A stretch of 64,000 nucleotides of DNA, taken from positions 248,001 to 312,000 of the forward strand of contig NZ_SOSI01000001.1 in NCBI RefSeq assembly GCF_029760855.1. Direction: 5' to 3'. The stretch is from Erythrobacter litoralis (GTDB taxonomy: Bacteria > Pseudomonadota > Alphaproteobacteria > Sphingomonadales > Sphingomonadaceae). Positions 26,280 to 34,174 of the stretch are shown here, piece after piece (the stretch's first letter is position 1; each line of letters opens with the position of its first letter). Below the pieces are notes generated by a model that was given only the letters and a program-made list of their open reading frames with translations, did no database searches and had not been told where the DNA came from. The position numbers and the translations under genes are program-made.

Positions 26280-27131
26280 TCAGGTGGTTGCTGGCGCAGC
26301 AGCGGTACCGGCCTCGTTGGCTTTCGGCGCAGCCGTATTCTCGCCACGCGCGAGCAAGGCCTCCGGACTCACCGGAACATCGCGAATGATCTCGTCCTCT
26401 TCGGACAGTCGCGGCACCTCGCGTCCGCCGACGGTTATCGCGAGCGCGTAGGGGCGGCCGGTCCAGACCTGCGGTCCTTCGGCATCGGACGGGATCGTAT
26501 ACGTATCGCCTTCGTCCATCTGCGCCTCATAAAGTCGCTCGCCATTAGCGTCGTAGAATTTCACCCAAGTGCCGTCCATCGTGCTGGTGAAAACGACCGG
26601 CCCCGTAGGCGCCGGCGAAGCCGATGCTTGCGCGGGCGCCGAAGCCGTCCGGCCATTGGCTTGTGCAACTTGCGCCTCGGGTTCCTGCAGCGGTGCAGGA
26701 CCAAGACCGGGCGAGAAATAGCTGCTGTAGAACGCGTATATGCCGCCGATCAGCAGCACCGCCGCGATCAGGCCGAACCACGCAAGGCCACGCCCCGGCA
26801 CGCGGGCAGGATCGCCGGGTTCCAGCTTCGTCGTGCGTTCGGGGCGTTCGTTCTGTGTCGATGCCAGTTCCGCGCGTACGCGGTCGGTCACCTCCCGATC
26901 GTCGAGATCGAGGAGCCGGGCATAGGTCCGACTGAATCCGATCGCATAGGTCCGCGAAGGAAGAGCGGCGAAATCGCCTTGCTCTATCGACACCAGATGA
27001 CGCTGCGGAATGCGCGTTTCGGCGGCAACCTGTTCCAGTTCCATGCCCGCCGCTTCGCGCGCCTCACGCAGCTGCGTTCCGACAGAGGCCTGCTGCGTCG
27101 CTACGTCGTCTTCGGAGTGAACATCTTCCAT
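26280..27131 (-). CDS. rodZ: RodZ-like helix-turn-helix, single-TM protein
   Basis: 283 aa from the ATG at 27131 (MEDVHSEDD); the frame is open further, but without a good start. A cytoplasmic HTH (HTH_25 type, about 15-80) contains REAREAAGMELEQVAAETRIPQRHL and IEQGDFAALPSRTYAIGFSRTYARLL. One membrane helix follows (about 115-135), then a Pro/Ala-rich periplasmic linker and a C-terminal domain with FTSTMDGTWVKFYDANGERLYEAQM. This is the layout of the MreB partner RodZ, needed for rod shape. Symbol by domain architecture; the match to characterised RodZ was not tested. Confidence 0.8.
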   Translation of the reverse strand: MEDVHSEDDVATQQASVGTQLREAREAAGMELEQVAAETRIPQRHLVSIEQGDFAALPSRTYAIGFSRTYARLLDLDDREVTDRVRAELASTQNERPERTTKLEPGDPARVPGRGLAWFGLIAAVLLIGGIYAFYSSYFSPGLGPAPLQEPEAQVAQANGRTASAPAQASASPAPTGPVVFTSTMDGTWVKFYDANGERLYEAQMDEGDTYTIPSDAEGPQVWTGRPYALAITVGGREVPRLSEEDEIIRDVPVSPEALLARGENTAAPKANEAGTAAAPATT

Positions 27132-27269
27132 AATAATCCCGACACAATATGACCCGGCGTTTCCCGACGCCTCGACGCGGCTCAAGACAAGCCGGCAGCA
27201 CAGGTCAACCAGCGGTGACCTATAACATTCGATGCTGAAAGGCGAGACGGGCCGTGTATGCGACCAAAT

Positions 27270-29540
27270 TTATTCGATGTCTATTTCGCGGGCCCGCGCC
27301 CAGTCGCCAAGTGCCGCCCGCATAGCGGCGGGCGGGTTCGAAAGCCATGTCTGCATTTGGGCCGAAATCTCATCGAGATCGACCTTGCGGACCAGTTCCT
27401 TAATCTGCCCGATTGCCGCCGGCGTAATCGATAGCCGACGGTAGCCTAAGCCAAGAAGAGCGAGTGCTTCCAATGGTCTCCCGCCCATTTCGCCGCATAC
27501 GCCGAGCCTGACATCCGTCCCCACAAGATTTTGCGAAACCCGCGCAAGAAACCTTAGGATCGCCGGGCTGAGCCAGTCGTAGCGCGCGGCAAGCTTGGGG
27601 TTCGCGCGGTCGGCTGCGAAAAGGAATTGCGTAAGGTCGTTCGTGCCGACTGAAATGAAAGACACTTTCGGCGCCAGGAGATCGAGCGTCTCCGCAAGCG
27701 AGGGCACTTCCAGCATGCAACCGAACTCGATCTCCGCCGGCAATCGTTTGCGGCGGGCGCGCAGAAATTCGGCCTGTTCGTCGAAGATGGCCTTCGCGGC
27801 ATCGAATTCCCACGGTTCCGATACCATCGGAAACATGACCGACAATTGTCGCCCGGCCGCCGCTTCCAACAAAGCGCGCGCTTGTGCCTTCAGCAAGCCT
27901 TCGCGTTCCAGCGAGAGGCGCAATGCGCGCCAGCCCATCGCAGGGTTTTCGTCGCGTTCGGCTATGTCGTTGTTAAGATAGGGCACGGCCTTGTCGCCGC
28001 CGATATCCACCGTCCGGAAGATGACCTTCTTGCCGTCCGCCGCATCAAGCACGTCGCGGTAAAGGCGCATCTGGCGCTCTCGCTGCGGAAGAGTAGCAGA
28101 TACGAGGAACTGGAATTCGGTCCGGAACAGCCCTACCCCGTCCGCGCCCGTCACCTGCAACATGCTCATATCATCGCGCAGGCCGGCATTCATCATGACG
28201 GTAATGCGCGTGCCATCGCGGGTGAAAGGTTCGACGTCGCGCAGTTCGGCATAGGCCGCCTGCCGTTCGCGACTCTTGATGAACCGGCCTTCGAACGCGT
28301 CGAGATGGGCCTGGGTCGGGCGCAGGGTGACGCTGGCCATATCGGCATCGACGAGGATTTCGTCTCCCTCGCTGACCCGGGCGAGGATGCCGGGCAACCG
28401 GCCGACGAGGGGAATGCCCATCGCCCGCGCCACGATCACGACATGGGCGGTGAGCGATCCTTCTTCCAGCACGACGCCCTTCAGGCGCCGCCGATCGTAT
28501 TCGAGCAGTTCCGCCGGACCGAGATTGCGCGCGAACAGGATCGTGTCGCGCCGAAGGCCTTGCGTGGCGGCCGTGCCGAGCTGACCAGAGACGATGCGCA
28601 GCAACCGATTGGAGAGGTCCTCCAGATCGTGCATTCGGTCGGCCAGCAGGGGATCGTCGATCTCGCGCATTCGCATCCGGGTGCGCTGCTGCACCCGCTC
28701 GATCGCGGCTTCTGCGGTCAATCCGCTGTCGATCGCCTCGTTGATCCGGCGGCTCCACCCCTCGTCGTAGGCGAACATCTTGTAGGTCTCGAGCACGTCC
28801 ACATGCTCGCCGCCCTTGCCGAATTCGGGTTCACGGCCCATCGCGTCGATCTGGTCGCGCATCTTGTCGAAGGCGCGATAAACCCGCTGACGCTCCGCTT
28901 CGATATCCTCGGCGATGACCTGGTCGATCTCGACGCGCGGCTGGTGAAACACCGCCTTGCCGAATGCCAGACCCTTTACCAGCGCCAGCCCTTGCATGAC
29001 TTCGCATTCGGTGTGCACTTCGTCGAATGCGATAGTTTCGGTATCGTCGACCAGTTCCTTGTGCGCGATCAGTTCGGACAGGATCATCGCCGTCGTCTGC
29101 AACGCTTCGATCTCGACATCCTCGTAGCGGCGCGGATCGGCATGCTGGACGCACAGGACGCCAACGGCCCGCTCGCGATAGACGATCGGCACGCCGGCGA
29201 AGGAATGAAACTTCTCCTCGCCCGTTTCAGGGCGGTACTGGAAGTCGGGATGCGAGGCCGCTTCGGCTAAGTTCAGCGTCGCGATGTTCTTGGCGATGGT
29301 GCCCGTCAGACCTTCGCCCAGAGCGAGCCTGGTAACGTGGACGGCGGAAGGGTTCAGCCCCTGGGTGGCATACAGTTCCAGTTCGCCTTCCCGCAGCAGG
29401 TAGATCGAGCAGACCTCGCTCGACAGACTGTCGGCAATGATCTCGACCACCCGATCGAGCTTGTGCTGGGCATGGGTGCGCCCTGCCATGACCTCGTGCA
29501 AGCGGGTGAGGATCTGGCGGGCGGACGAGGCGGCTGACAT
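27270..29540 (-). CDS. ptsP: Nitrogen PTS phosphoenolpyruvate-protein phosphotransferase with GAF domain
   Basis: 756 aa. A GAF domain (about 20-165) precedes the EI-type regions: an N-terminal domain, the phosphohistidine domain with H366 in EGSLTAHVVIVARAMGIP, and the PEP-binding TIM barrel with GADGVGLFRTEFQFL, FRTVDIGGDK and SVGTNDLTQF. It takes phosphate from PEP to start the NPr-EIIA(Ntr) regulatory relay, which senses nitrogen and potassium state. The genes for NPr and EIIA are not in the window. It is transcribed alone, with a short gap to the terminator of the ydcH gene upstream. Confidence 0.95.
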   Translation of the reverse strand: MSAASSARQILTRLHEVMAGRTHAQHKLDRVVEIIADSLSSEVCSIYLLREGELELYATQGLNPSAVHVTRLALGEGLTGTIAKNIATLNLAEAASHPDFQYRPETGEEKFHSFAGVPIVYRERAVGVLCVQHADPRRYEDVEIEALQTTAMILSELIAHKELVDDTETIAFDEVHTECEVMQGLALVKGLAFGKAVFHQPRVEIDQVIAEDIEAERQRVYRAFDKMRDQIDAMGREPEFGKGGEHVDVLETYKMFAYDEGWSRRINEAIDSGLTAEAAIERVQQRTRMRMREIDDPLLADRMHDLEDLSNRLLRIVSGQLGTAATQGLRRDTILFARNLGPAELLEYDRRRLKGVVLEEGSLTAHVVIVARAMGIPLVGRLPGILARVSEGDEILVDADMASVTLRPTQAHLDAFEGRFIKSRERQAAYAELRDVEPFTRDGTRITVMMNAGLRDDMSMLQVTGADGVGLFRTEFQFLVSATLPQRERQMRLYRDVLDAADGKKVIFRTVDIGGDKAVPYLNNDIAERDENPAMGWRALRLSLEREGLLKAQARALLEAAAGRQLSVMFPMVSEPWEFDAAKAIFDEQAEFLRARRKRLPAEIEFGCMLEVPSLAETLDLLAPKVSFISVGTNDLTQFLFAADRANPKLAARYDWLSPAILRFLARVSQNLVGTDVRLGVCGEMGGRPLEALALLGLGYRRLSITPAAIGQIKELVRKVDLDEISAQMQTWLSNPPAAMRAALGDWARAREIDIE

Positions 29541-29576
29541 CGCGTCAGCCTATACCAAAAAGGACAGCATGCGAAA

Positions 29577-29598
29577 GCGGGGCCAATCGAGGCCCCGC
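29577..29598 (-). terminator. Hairpin terminator downstream of the YdcH gene
   Basis: A perfect 8-bp stem, GCGGGGCC (29577-29584) and GGCCCCGC (29591-29598), with a 6-nt loop. On the minus strand it is followed by TTTCGC, a weak T-run. It lies between the ydcH stop (29616) and the ptsP start (29540). Confidence 0.6.
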
Positions 29599-29615
29599 CG
29601 CACGCACCCCGCGCT

Positions 29616-29771
29616 TCAATGAGCGGCGATCTCCTGCTTGATCCGCAGCTTTTCGCGCTTCAATTGCTTGATCATCGCATCGTCGGGTGCAGGCCGGGAT
29701 TGCTCCTTGTGCAGGCGGGCATCGAGACCGGCGTGCTTGGCTTTGAGCGATTCGACATGGGATGATTGCAT
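29616..29771 (-). CDS. YdcH-family (DUF465) small coiled-coil protein
   Basis: 51 aa from the ATG at 29771, with an AAGGAGA ribosome site 7 nt upstream; the longer open frame (to 29885) has no ribosome site and an unlike composition. The two heptad-rich helices (SLKAKHAGLDARLHKEQ and KQLKREKLRIKQEI) are the DUF465 pattern. The function is unknown; such proteins are abundant and small in alphaproteobacteria. It is divergent from a second DUF465 gene 158 bp away. Confidence 0.85.
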   Translation of the reverse strand: MQSSHVESLKAKHAGLDARLHKEQSRPAPDDAMIKQLKREKLRIKQEIAAH

Positions 29772-29929
29772 CGAGTTGTCTCCTTCTCGGGTTGAAAGAC
29801 CCCTGTTGAGGCGACTCATGTCGATGGCGACATGTGTCGCTGGAGAGACATCAAACCACAGCATTGTGAATTTACAAACCCCCATAGGCTAGCCATGCGA
29901 CGAAACGAGATTCGGGGAAGGTCGCGCGG

Positions 29930-30139
29930 GTGAACGAACAGGAATTGAGGAAGCGCCTCGAAGCGCTCAGGAGCGAGCATCGCGACCTCGATATCGCGAT
30001 CTCAGCCCTGCGCGATGCCGGGGAGCGTGCCGGCTTCGTCGATCAGTTGCAGATCGCGCGCCTGAAAAAGCGCAAGTTGCAATTGAAGGACCGCATCGCG
30101 GCGTTCGAGGACAATCTCATTCCCGATATCATCGCCTGA
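29930..30139 (+). CDS. YdcH-family (DUF465) small coiled-coil protein, second copy
   Basis: 69 aa from GTG 29930, with no strong ribosome site. It has the same two-helix DUF465 architecture as the divergent copy: NEQELRKRLEALRSEHRDLDIAI, then ARLKKRKLQLKDRIAAFEDN. The ELRKRLEALRSEHRDLD start and KRKLQLKDRI block are the conserved features of the longer YdcH subgroup. It is followed by the RcdA homologue with an 83-bp gap, the usual sphingomonad pairing of ydcH and DUF1465. The function is unknown. Confidence 0.85.
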   Translation: MNEQELRKRLEALRSEHRDLDIAISALRDAGERAGFVDQLQIARLKKRKLQLKDRIAAFEDNLIPDIIA

Positions 30140-30222
30140 GCGCGGACGCGCGAGTTCCAATGCGGGACAGCGAAATTCACGCCGCTGGCGGCACTCGGGC
30201 ATTCATCTAAGCGCGCCATCTT

Positions 30223-30684
30223 ATGGACATGATGCGCCCCATGAACGAACAGATCGTCGAGACGCTTTACGACGAGGCGATCCAGCTTGCCGAACAAGTC
30301 CGGGCGGTCTTCGCATATGGACCGGTTGGGATCGATGATGCCGCCAACGATGACGTTCGCATCGCCATGTCGATCGAGGGCCTTCGCTCGACCACCCGGA
30401 TCATGAATATCCTGGCCTGGCTGCTGAACCAGCGTGCGTTCTTCGATGGCGAGCTGTCGGCACGCCAGCTTCGCCGCCGCAACGTTCTTGGCGACGATCG
30501 ACCGTCGGACGAAGCTTCGCTCGCCGTTCTCGAACCGGAAACGCGCATCCTGATTGCAGACACGATCTCACTGCATGCGCGCGTTTCCCGCCTCGATACG
30601 GAATGGCGGCAGTCAGCTATCGAGGAAGACGGGCCGGTCCATTCGATGCAGGACCGGATAGCGACGGCGTTCGATACCGTCTGA
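30223..30684 (+). CDS. rcdA: DUF1465 / RcdA-family protein
   Basis: 153 aa. Four in-frame ATGs (30223, 30229, 30232, 30241) are possible; none has a clear ribosome site. The all-helical protein, with an SIEGLRSTTRIMNILAWLLNQRAFFDGELS core and a C-terminal ETRILIADTISLHARVSRLD helix, matches DUF1465, the family of Caulobacter RcdA. That protein is an adaptor bringing CtrA and other clients to ClpXP for cell-cycle proteolysis. The link to CtrA here is by homology only. It ends convergently against glpK without an intervening base. Confidence 0.8.
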   Translation: MDMMRPMNEQIVETLYDEAIQLAEQVRAVFAYGPVGIDDAANDDVRIAMSIEGLRSTTRIMNILAWLLNQRAFFDGELSARQLRRRNVLGDDRPSDEASLAVLEPETRILIADTISLHARVSRLDTEWRQSAIEEDGPVHSMQDRIATAFDTV

Positions 30685-32148
30685 TCAGGCGGCGCCCAGC
30701 GCCTTCGCATAGCGCGCCAAACGCGCCTCCCGCACGGCTCTCTCCATTCGGGGGAGGAATTCCCGCGCCCCACCCCGCATCGCCAGCGCTGCCGCCTCCA
30801 GATCGGAGTACATGTCCGCGCCGACGGCTGCGCAGATGGCCGCACCCAATGCCGTCGTCTCGATGAAGTCCGGTCGCTCAACCGGCAGGTCGAGCATATC
30901 GGCGAGGTCCTGCGCCATCCATTCATTGGCGCTCATGCCGCCATCGATCCGCAGCATTGTCCACGGCGCACCGTCTTTCGCAAAGGCGCTCGCCAGATCG
31001 GCTGTCTGGTGCGCCATGGCTTCCAGCGCGGCGCGGGCGATCTGGGCGCGCCCGCTGGCGAAGCTCAGACCGGAAATGACGCCGCGCGCCTCGGGCCGCC
31101 AATGCGGTGCGCCCAAACCCGCGAGTGCGGGTACGATTACCACTTCGCCGCTATCCTCGATCGACCGCGCGAGGTCCTCCGTTTCGGCGGCGGAGCCGAT
31201 CAGGCCAAGCTGATCGCGCAAGTATTGGATCAGGCTGCCAGCGACGAAAGCCGAACCTTCCAACGCATAAACCCGTTTGCCGCCGCGCTGATGAAGGACG
31301 GTGCCGAGCAGGCGATGGTCCGATTGGGGAATCGTCTCGCCCTTGTTCGTCAGCACGAACGCGCCGGTGCCGTAAGTGCCCTTCGTCTCGCCCGGAGAGA
31401 GGCAGCCCTGCCCGATCGTCGCCGATTGCTGATCGCCGACCAACCCGCATATCGGCACGCGGCGGCCGAACCATTCGCTCGACGTTTCGGCCAGTTCCCC
31501 GTGGGTATCGATCACAACCGGCAGGGCGGCGCGGGGAATGTCGAACAGGCTGCACAGCCCGTCGTCGAAGCCCTCCCCGTCGAGCGGAAGGAGCAGCGTG
31601 CGGCTGGCATTGCTGGCATCGCTGACATGCGCCCCGCCCGAAAGTTTGAAGACCAGCCAGCTTTCAATCGTCCCGAATGCCAGCGACCCGTCCCGCGCCG
31701 CTGGGCCGACTGCATCGTCGTGCTCCAGCATCCAGCGCATCTTGGTGCCGGAAAAATAGGGATCAAGAAGCAGGCCGGTGCGGCGCTGGACGTTCGCTTC
31801 CTGCCCCTGTTCCTTCAATCGCGCACAATAGTCAGCCGTTCGCCGGTCTTGCCACACGATTGCGCGAGCGAGCGGGTCGCCCTTTCGCCGATCCCACGCT
31901 ACCACCGTTTCGCGCTGGTTGGTTATGCCGATGGCAGCGATATTTTCGGCGGAGGGTCCTGCCACCTCGCGCATGCAAGCGAGCGTTTTGGTCCAGATCT
32001 CGGCGGCATCGTGTTCCACCCAGCCGGGCCGGGGATAATGCTGCGCCAGTTCGCGCTGCGCATTACCTAACATTCGGCCTTTTGCGTCGAACAGGATGGC
32101 GCGTGTCGAGGTCGTGCCTGCATCGAGGACGAGAATGGTTTCTCCCAT
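30685..32148 (-). CDS. glpK: Glycerol kinase
   Basis: 487 aa from the ATG at 32148, which gives MGETILVLDAGTTSTRAILFD, the FGGY start with the ATP-binding loop; the frame is open another 156 nt, but that is not conserved. GVLDTGTT-type, NQRET, WQDRRT and GTGAFVLTN motifs and the C-terminal IDGGMSANEWMAQ are typical. It phosphorylates glycerol to glycerol-3-phosphate. The glpF and glpD genes are absent here, so it is a solitary gene. It is divergent from an MBL-fold hydrolase with a 73-bp gap. Confidence 0.96.
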   Translation of the reverse strand: MGETILVLDAGTTSTRAILFDAKGRMLGNAQRELAQHYPRPGWVEHDAAEIWTKTLACMREVAGPSAENIAAIGITNQRETVVAWDRRKGDPLARAIVWQDRRTADYCARLKEQGQEANVQRRTGLLLDPYFSGTKMRWMLEHDDAVGPAARDGSLAFGTIESWLVFKLSGGAHVSDASNASRTLLLPLDGEGFDDGLCSLFDIPRAALPVVIDTHGELAETSSEWFGRRVPICGLVGDQQSATIGQGCLSPGETKGTYGTGAFVLTNKGETIPQSDHRLLGTVLHQRGGKRVYALEGSAFVAGSLIQYLRDQLGLIGSAAETEDLARSIEDSGEVVIVPALAGLGAPHWRPEARGVISGLSFASGRAQIARAALEAMAHQTADLASAFAKDGAPWTMLRIDGGMSANEWMAQDLADMLDLPVERPDFIETTALGAAICAAVGADMYSDLEAAALAMRGGAREFLPRMERAVREARLARYAKALGAA

Positions 32149-32221
32149 TCCCGATTGATGGCGCGCGCCTGCTAAAATGTCGAGCGCTCGACTTCGGCGC
32201 GGTTTCGCCCATATGGGAACG

Positions 32222-33094
32222 ATGGCATCACTTCCCGCAAAACCCTGGCCGACCGGCGATGCGCTACAACTCGAGCCGCTGGTCCGCCGTGTCCTCGCGC
32301 CCAATCCTTCGCCGTATACCTATACCGGTACGCAGACCTACATCGTGAGTGCGGGCGACGGTTGCGCTGTGATCGATCCCGGCCCGGCCGAAGCCGAGCA
32401 TATCGATGCGCTTTTGACGGCCGTCGGCGATGAGCCTGTGATCGCCATCATGTGCACTCATACCCACCGCGATCATTCCCCAGCCTCGCGTCCTTTGGCG
32501 GAGCGGACCGGCGCGCCGATCGTCGGCTGCGCTCCGCTGGTAATGAACGATAGCGGCCCCCGCGCCGATGCGAGCTTCGATCGCGATTATGCGCCGGACC
32601 GCGTGTTGCATGATGGCGAGGCGATGAGCGGTCCCGGCTGGACCCTGCGCGCCGTTGCCACGCCTGGCCACGTTTCCAACCATCTGTGTTTCGCGCTGGA
32701 AGAAAGCGGCGCATTGTTCACCGGCGACCACGTGATGGGCTGGTCGACCAGCGTGGTCGTGCCGCCCGATGGCGACATGACCGATTACATGCGAAGCCTG
32801 GAGGCGCTCGGCATGAGAGAAGATCGGGTCTATTACCCCGCGCACGGCGAGGCGGTGAAAAAGCCGCAGCAGCTCGTGCGCGGGATGCTGGGCCATCGCC
32901 GCCAACGCGAACGGCAGATCCTCCGGCACCTCGCCGAAGGGCCGCACCGGGCGGAAGATTTCGTCCCGAAAATGTATCGCGGCCTCGACGAGAAGCTGCA
33001 TGGCGCGGCCAGGATGTCTGTCCTCGCCCATCTCATCGATCTGGAACGGCGCGGCCTCGTCGCCCGTTCGGATGACACATGGCAAATGGCCTGA
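32222..33094 (+). CDS. LACTB2-like metallo-beta-lactamase-fold hydrolase
   Basis: 290 aa from ATG 32222 (GGGA 5 nt upstream); ATGs at 32177 and 32213 are alternatives. It has CTHTHRDHSPAS (HxHxDH), TPGHVSNH with the next His, and LFTGDHVMGWSTS with the bridging Asp, then PAHGEAVKKP with the last His, so the di-zinc site is complete. A winged-helix-like C-terminal tail (about 220-290) follows, as in LACTB2 proteins, which hydrolyse RNA, or in glyoxalase-II-type enzymes. The substrate is not determined. Confidence 0.85.
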   Translation: MASLPAKPWPTGDALQLEPLVRRVLAPNPSPYTYTGTQTYIVSAGDGCAVIDPGPAEAEHIDALLTAVGDEPVIAIMCTHTHRDHSPASRPLAERTGAPIVGCAPLVMNDSGPRADASFDRDYAPDRVLHDGEAMSGPGWTLRAVATPGHVSNHLCFALEESGALFTGDHVMGWSTSVVVPPDGDMTDYMRSLEALGMREDRVYYPAHGEAVKKPQQLVRGMLGHRRQRERQILRHLAEGPHRAEDFVPKMYRGLDEKLHGAARMSVLAHLIDLERRGLVARSDDTWQMA

Positions 33095-33168
33095 CACCGC
33101 GATAGGACCAGCGCGACACCCTCTTTGCCTCCGATATACATTCCGCATCTTCGCTACAGGACAGCACG

Positions 33169-34155
33169 ATGACCGCCCAGAACGCTCCACTTACCGGCAC
33201 CGACCTTCGCGCCGAGATCGACCGTCTCCGCACGGAGAAGAACGCGATTATTCTCGCGCATTACTACCAGAAGCCCGAGATTCAGGATCTCGCCGATTTC
33301 GTCGGCGACAGTCTTCAGCTTTCGCAAATGGCGGCCGAGACCGATGCGGACGTGATCGCGTTCTGCGGGGTCAAGTTCATGGCCGATACCGCCAAGATCC
33401 TCAGCCCGGAAAAAATCGTCGTCCTGCCCGATATGGACGCCGGCTGTTCCCTCGAAGACAGTTGCCCGCCCGAAAAGTTCAAGGCGTTCCGCGAGGCGCA
33501 TCCCGATCACATCGCGCTGACCTATATCAACTGCTCGACCGAGGTGAAGGCGCTCAGCGACATCATCGTGACCTCATCGAGCGCGGAAACCATCATCAGC
33601 CAGATACCCGAAGACCAGAAGATCATCTTCGGTCCGGACCGGCACCTTGGCGGTTATCTCTCCCGCAAGTTCAATCGTGAGATGCTGTTGTGGCCCGGCG
33701 TGTGCATCGTGCACGAAGCCTTCAGTGAAACCGAACTACTCAAACTGAAGCAGCAACATCCCGATGCGCCGATCGCCGCGCACCCCGAATGCCCGCCGAC
33801 TATCGTGGACCATGCGGACTATGTCGGCTCGACCAGCGGCATCCTGCAATTCGCCGAAACCTTCGAGGGCGATACGCTGATCGTCGCCACTGAACCGCAC
33901 ATCATCCACCAGATGGAAAAGGCGCTGCCCGGCAAGACCTTCATCGGCGCGCCGGGTGCGGACGGCAATTGTTCATGCAACATCTGCCCATACATGGCGC
34001 TCAACACGATGGAAAAGCTCTACGTCTGCTTGCGTGATCTCGAACCGCGCATCGAGATCGAGGAAGGTCTCCGCCTGAAGGCGAAGCAAAGCCTCGACCG
34101 GATGCTGGAAATGGCCAGCGGTACCATCGGACAGGGTGATCTGGGCAAAGTCTGA
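33169..34155 (+). CDS. nadA: Quinolinate synthase A
   Basis: 328 aa. LAHYYQKPEIQDLADFVGDSLQLS and FCGVKFMADTAKIL are NadA signatures. The [4Fe-4S] ligands are the cysteines in FCGVKF, in WPGVCIVHEAF and in GNCSCNICPYMAL. It condenses iminoaspartate with dihydroxyacetone phosphate to quinolinate for NAD synthesis. The nadB and nadC partners are not adjacent. Start ATG 33169 is supported by AGGA 8 nt upstream. It is followed after 19 nt by a prolyl oligopeptidase gene. Confidence 0.96.
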   Translation: MTAQNAPLTGTDLRAEIDRLRTEKNAIILAHYYQKPEIQDLADFVGDSLQLSQMAAETDADVIAFCGVKFMADTAKILSPEKIVVLPDMDAGCSLEDSCPPEKFKAFREAHPDHIALTYINCSTEVKALSDIIVTSSSAETIISQIPEDQKIIFGPDRHLGGYLSRKFNREMLLWPGVCIVHEAFSETELLKLKQQHPDAPIAAHPECPPTIVDHADYVGSTSGILQFAETFEGDTLIVATEPHIIHQMEKALPGKTFIGAPGADGNCSCNICPYMALNTMEKLYVCLRDLEPRIEIEEGLRLKAKQSLDRMLEMASGTIGQGDLGKV

Positions 34156-34174
34156 AAAGAATATCGGAGGGATT

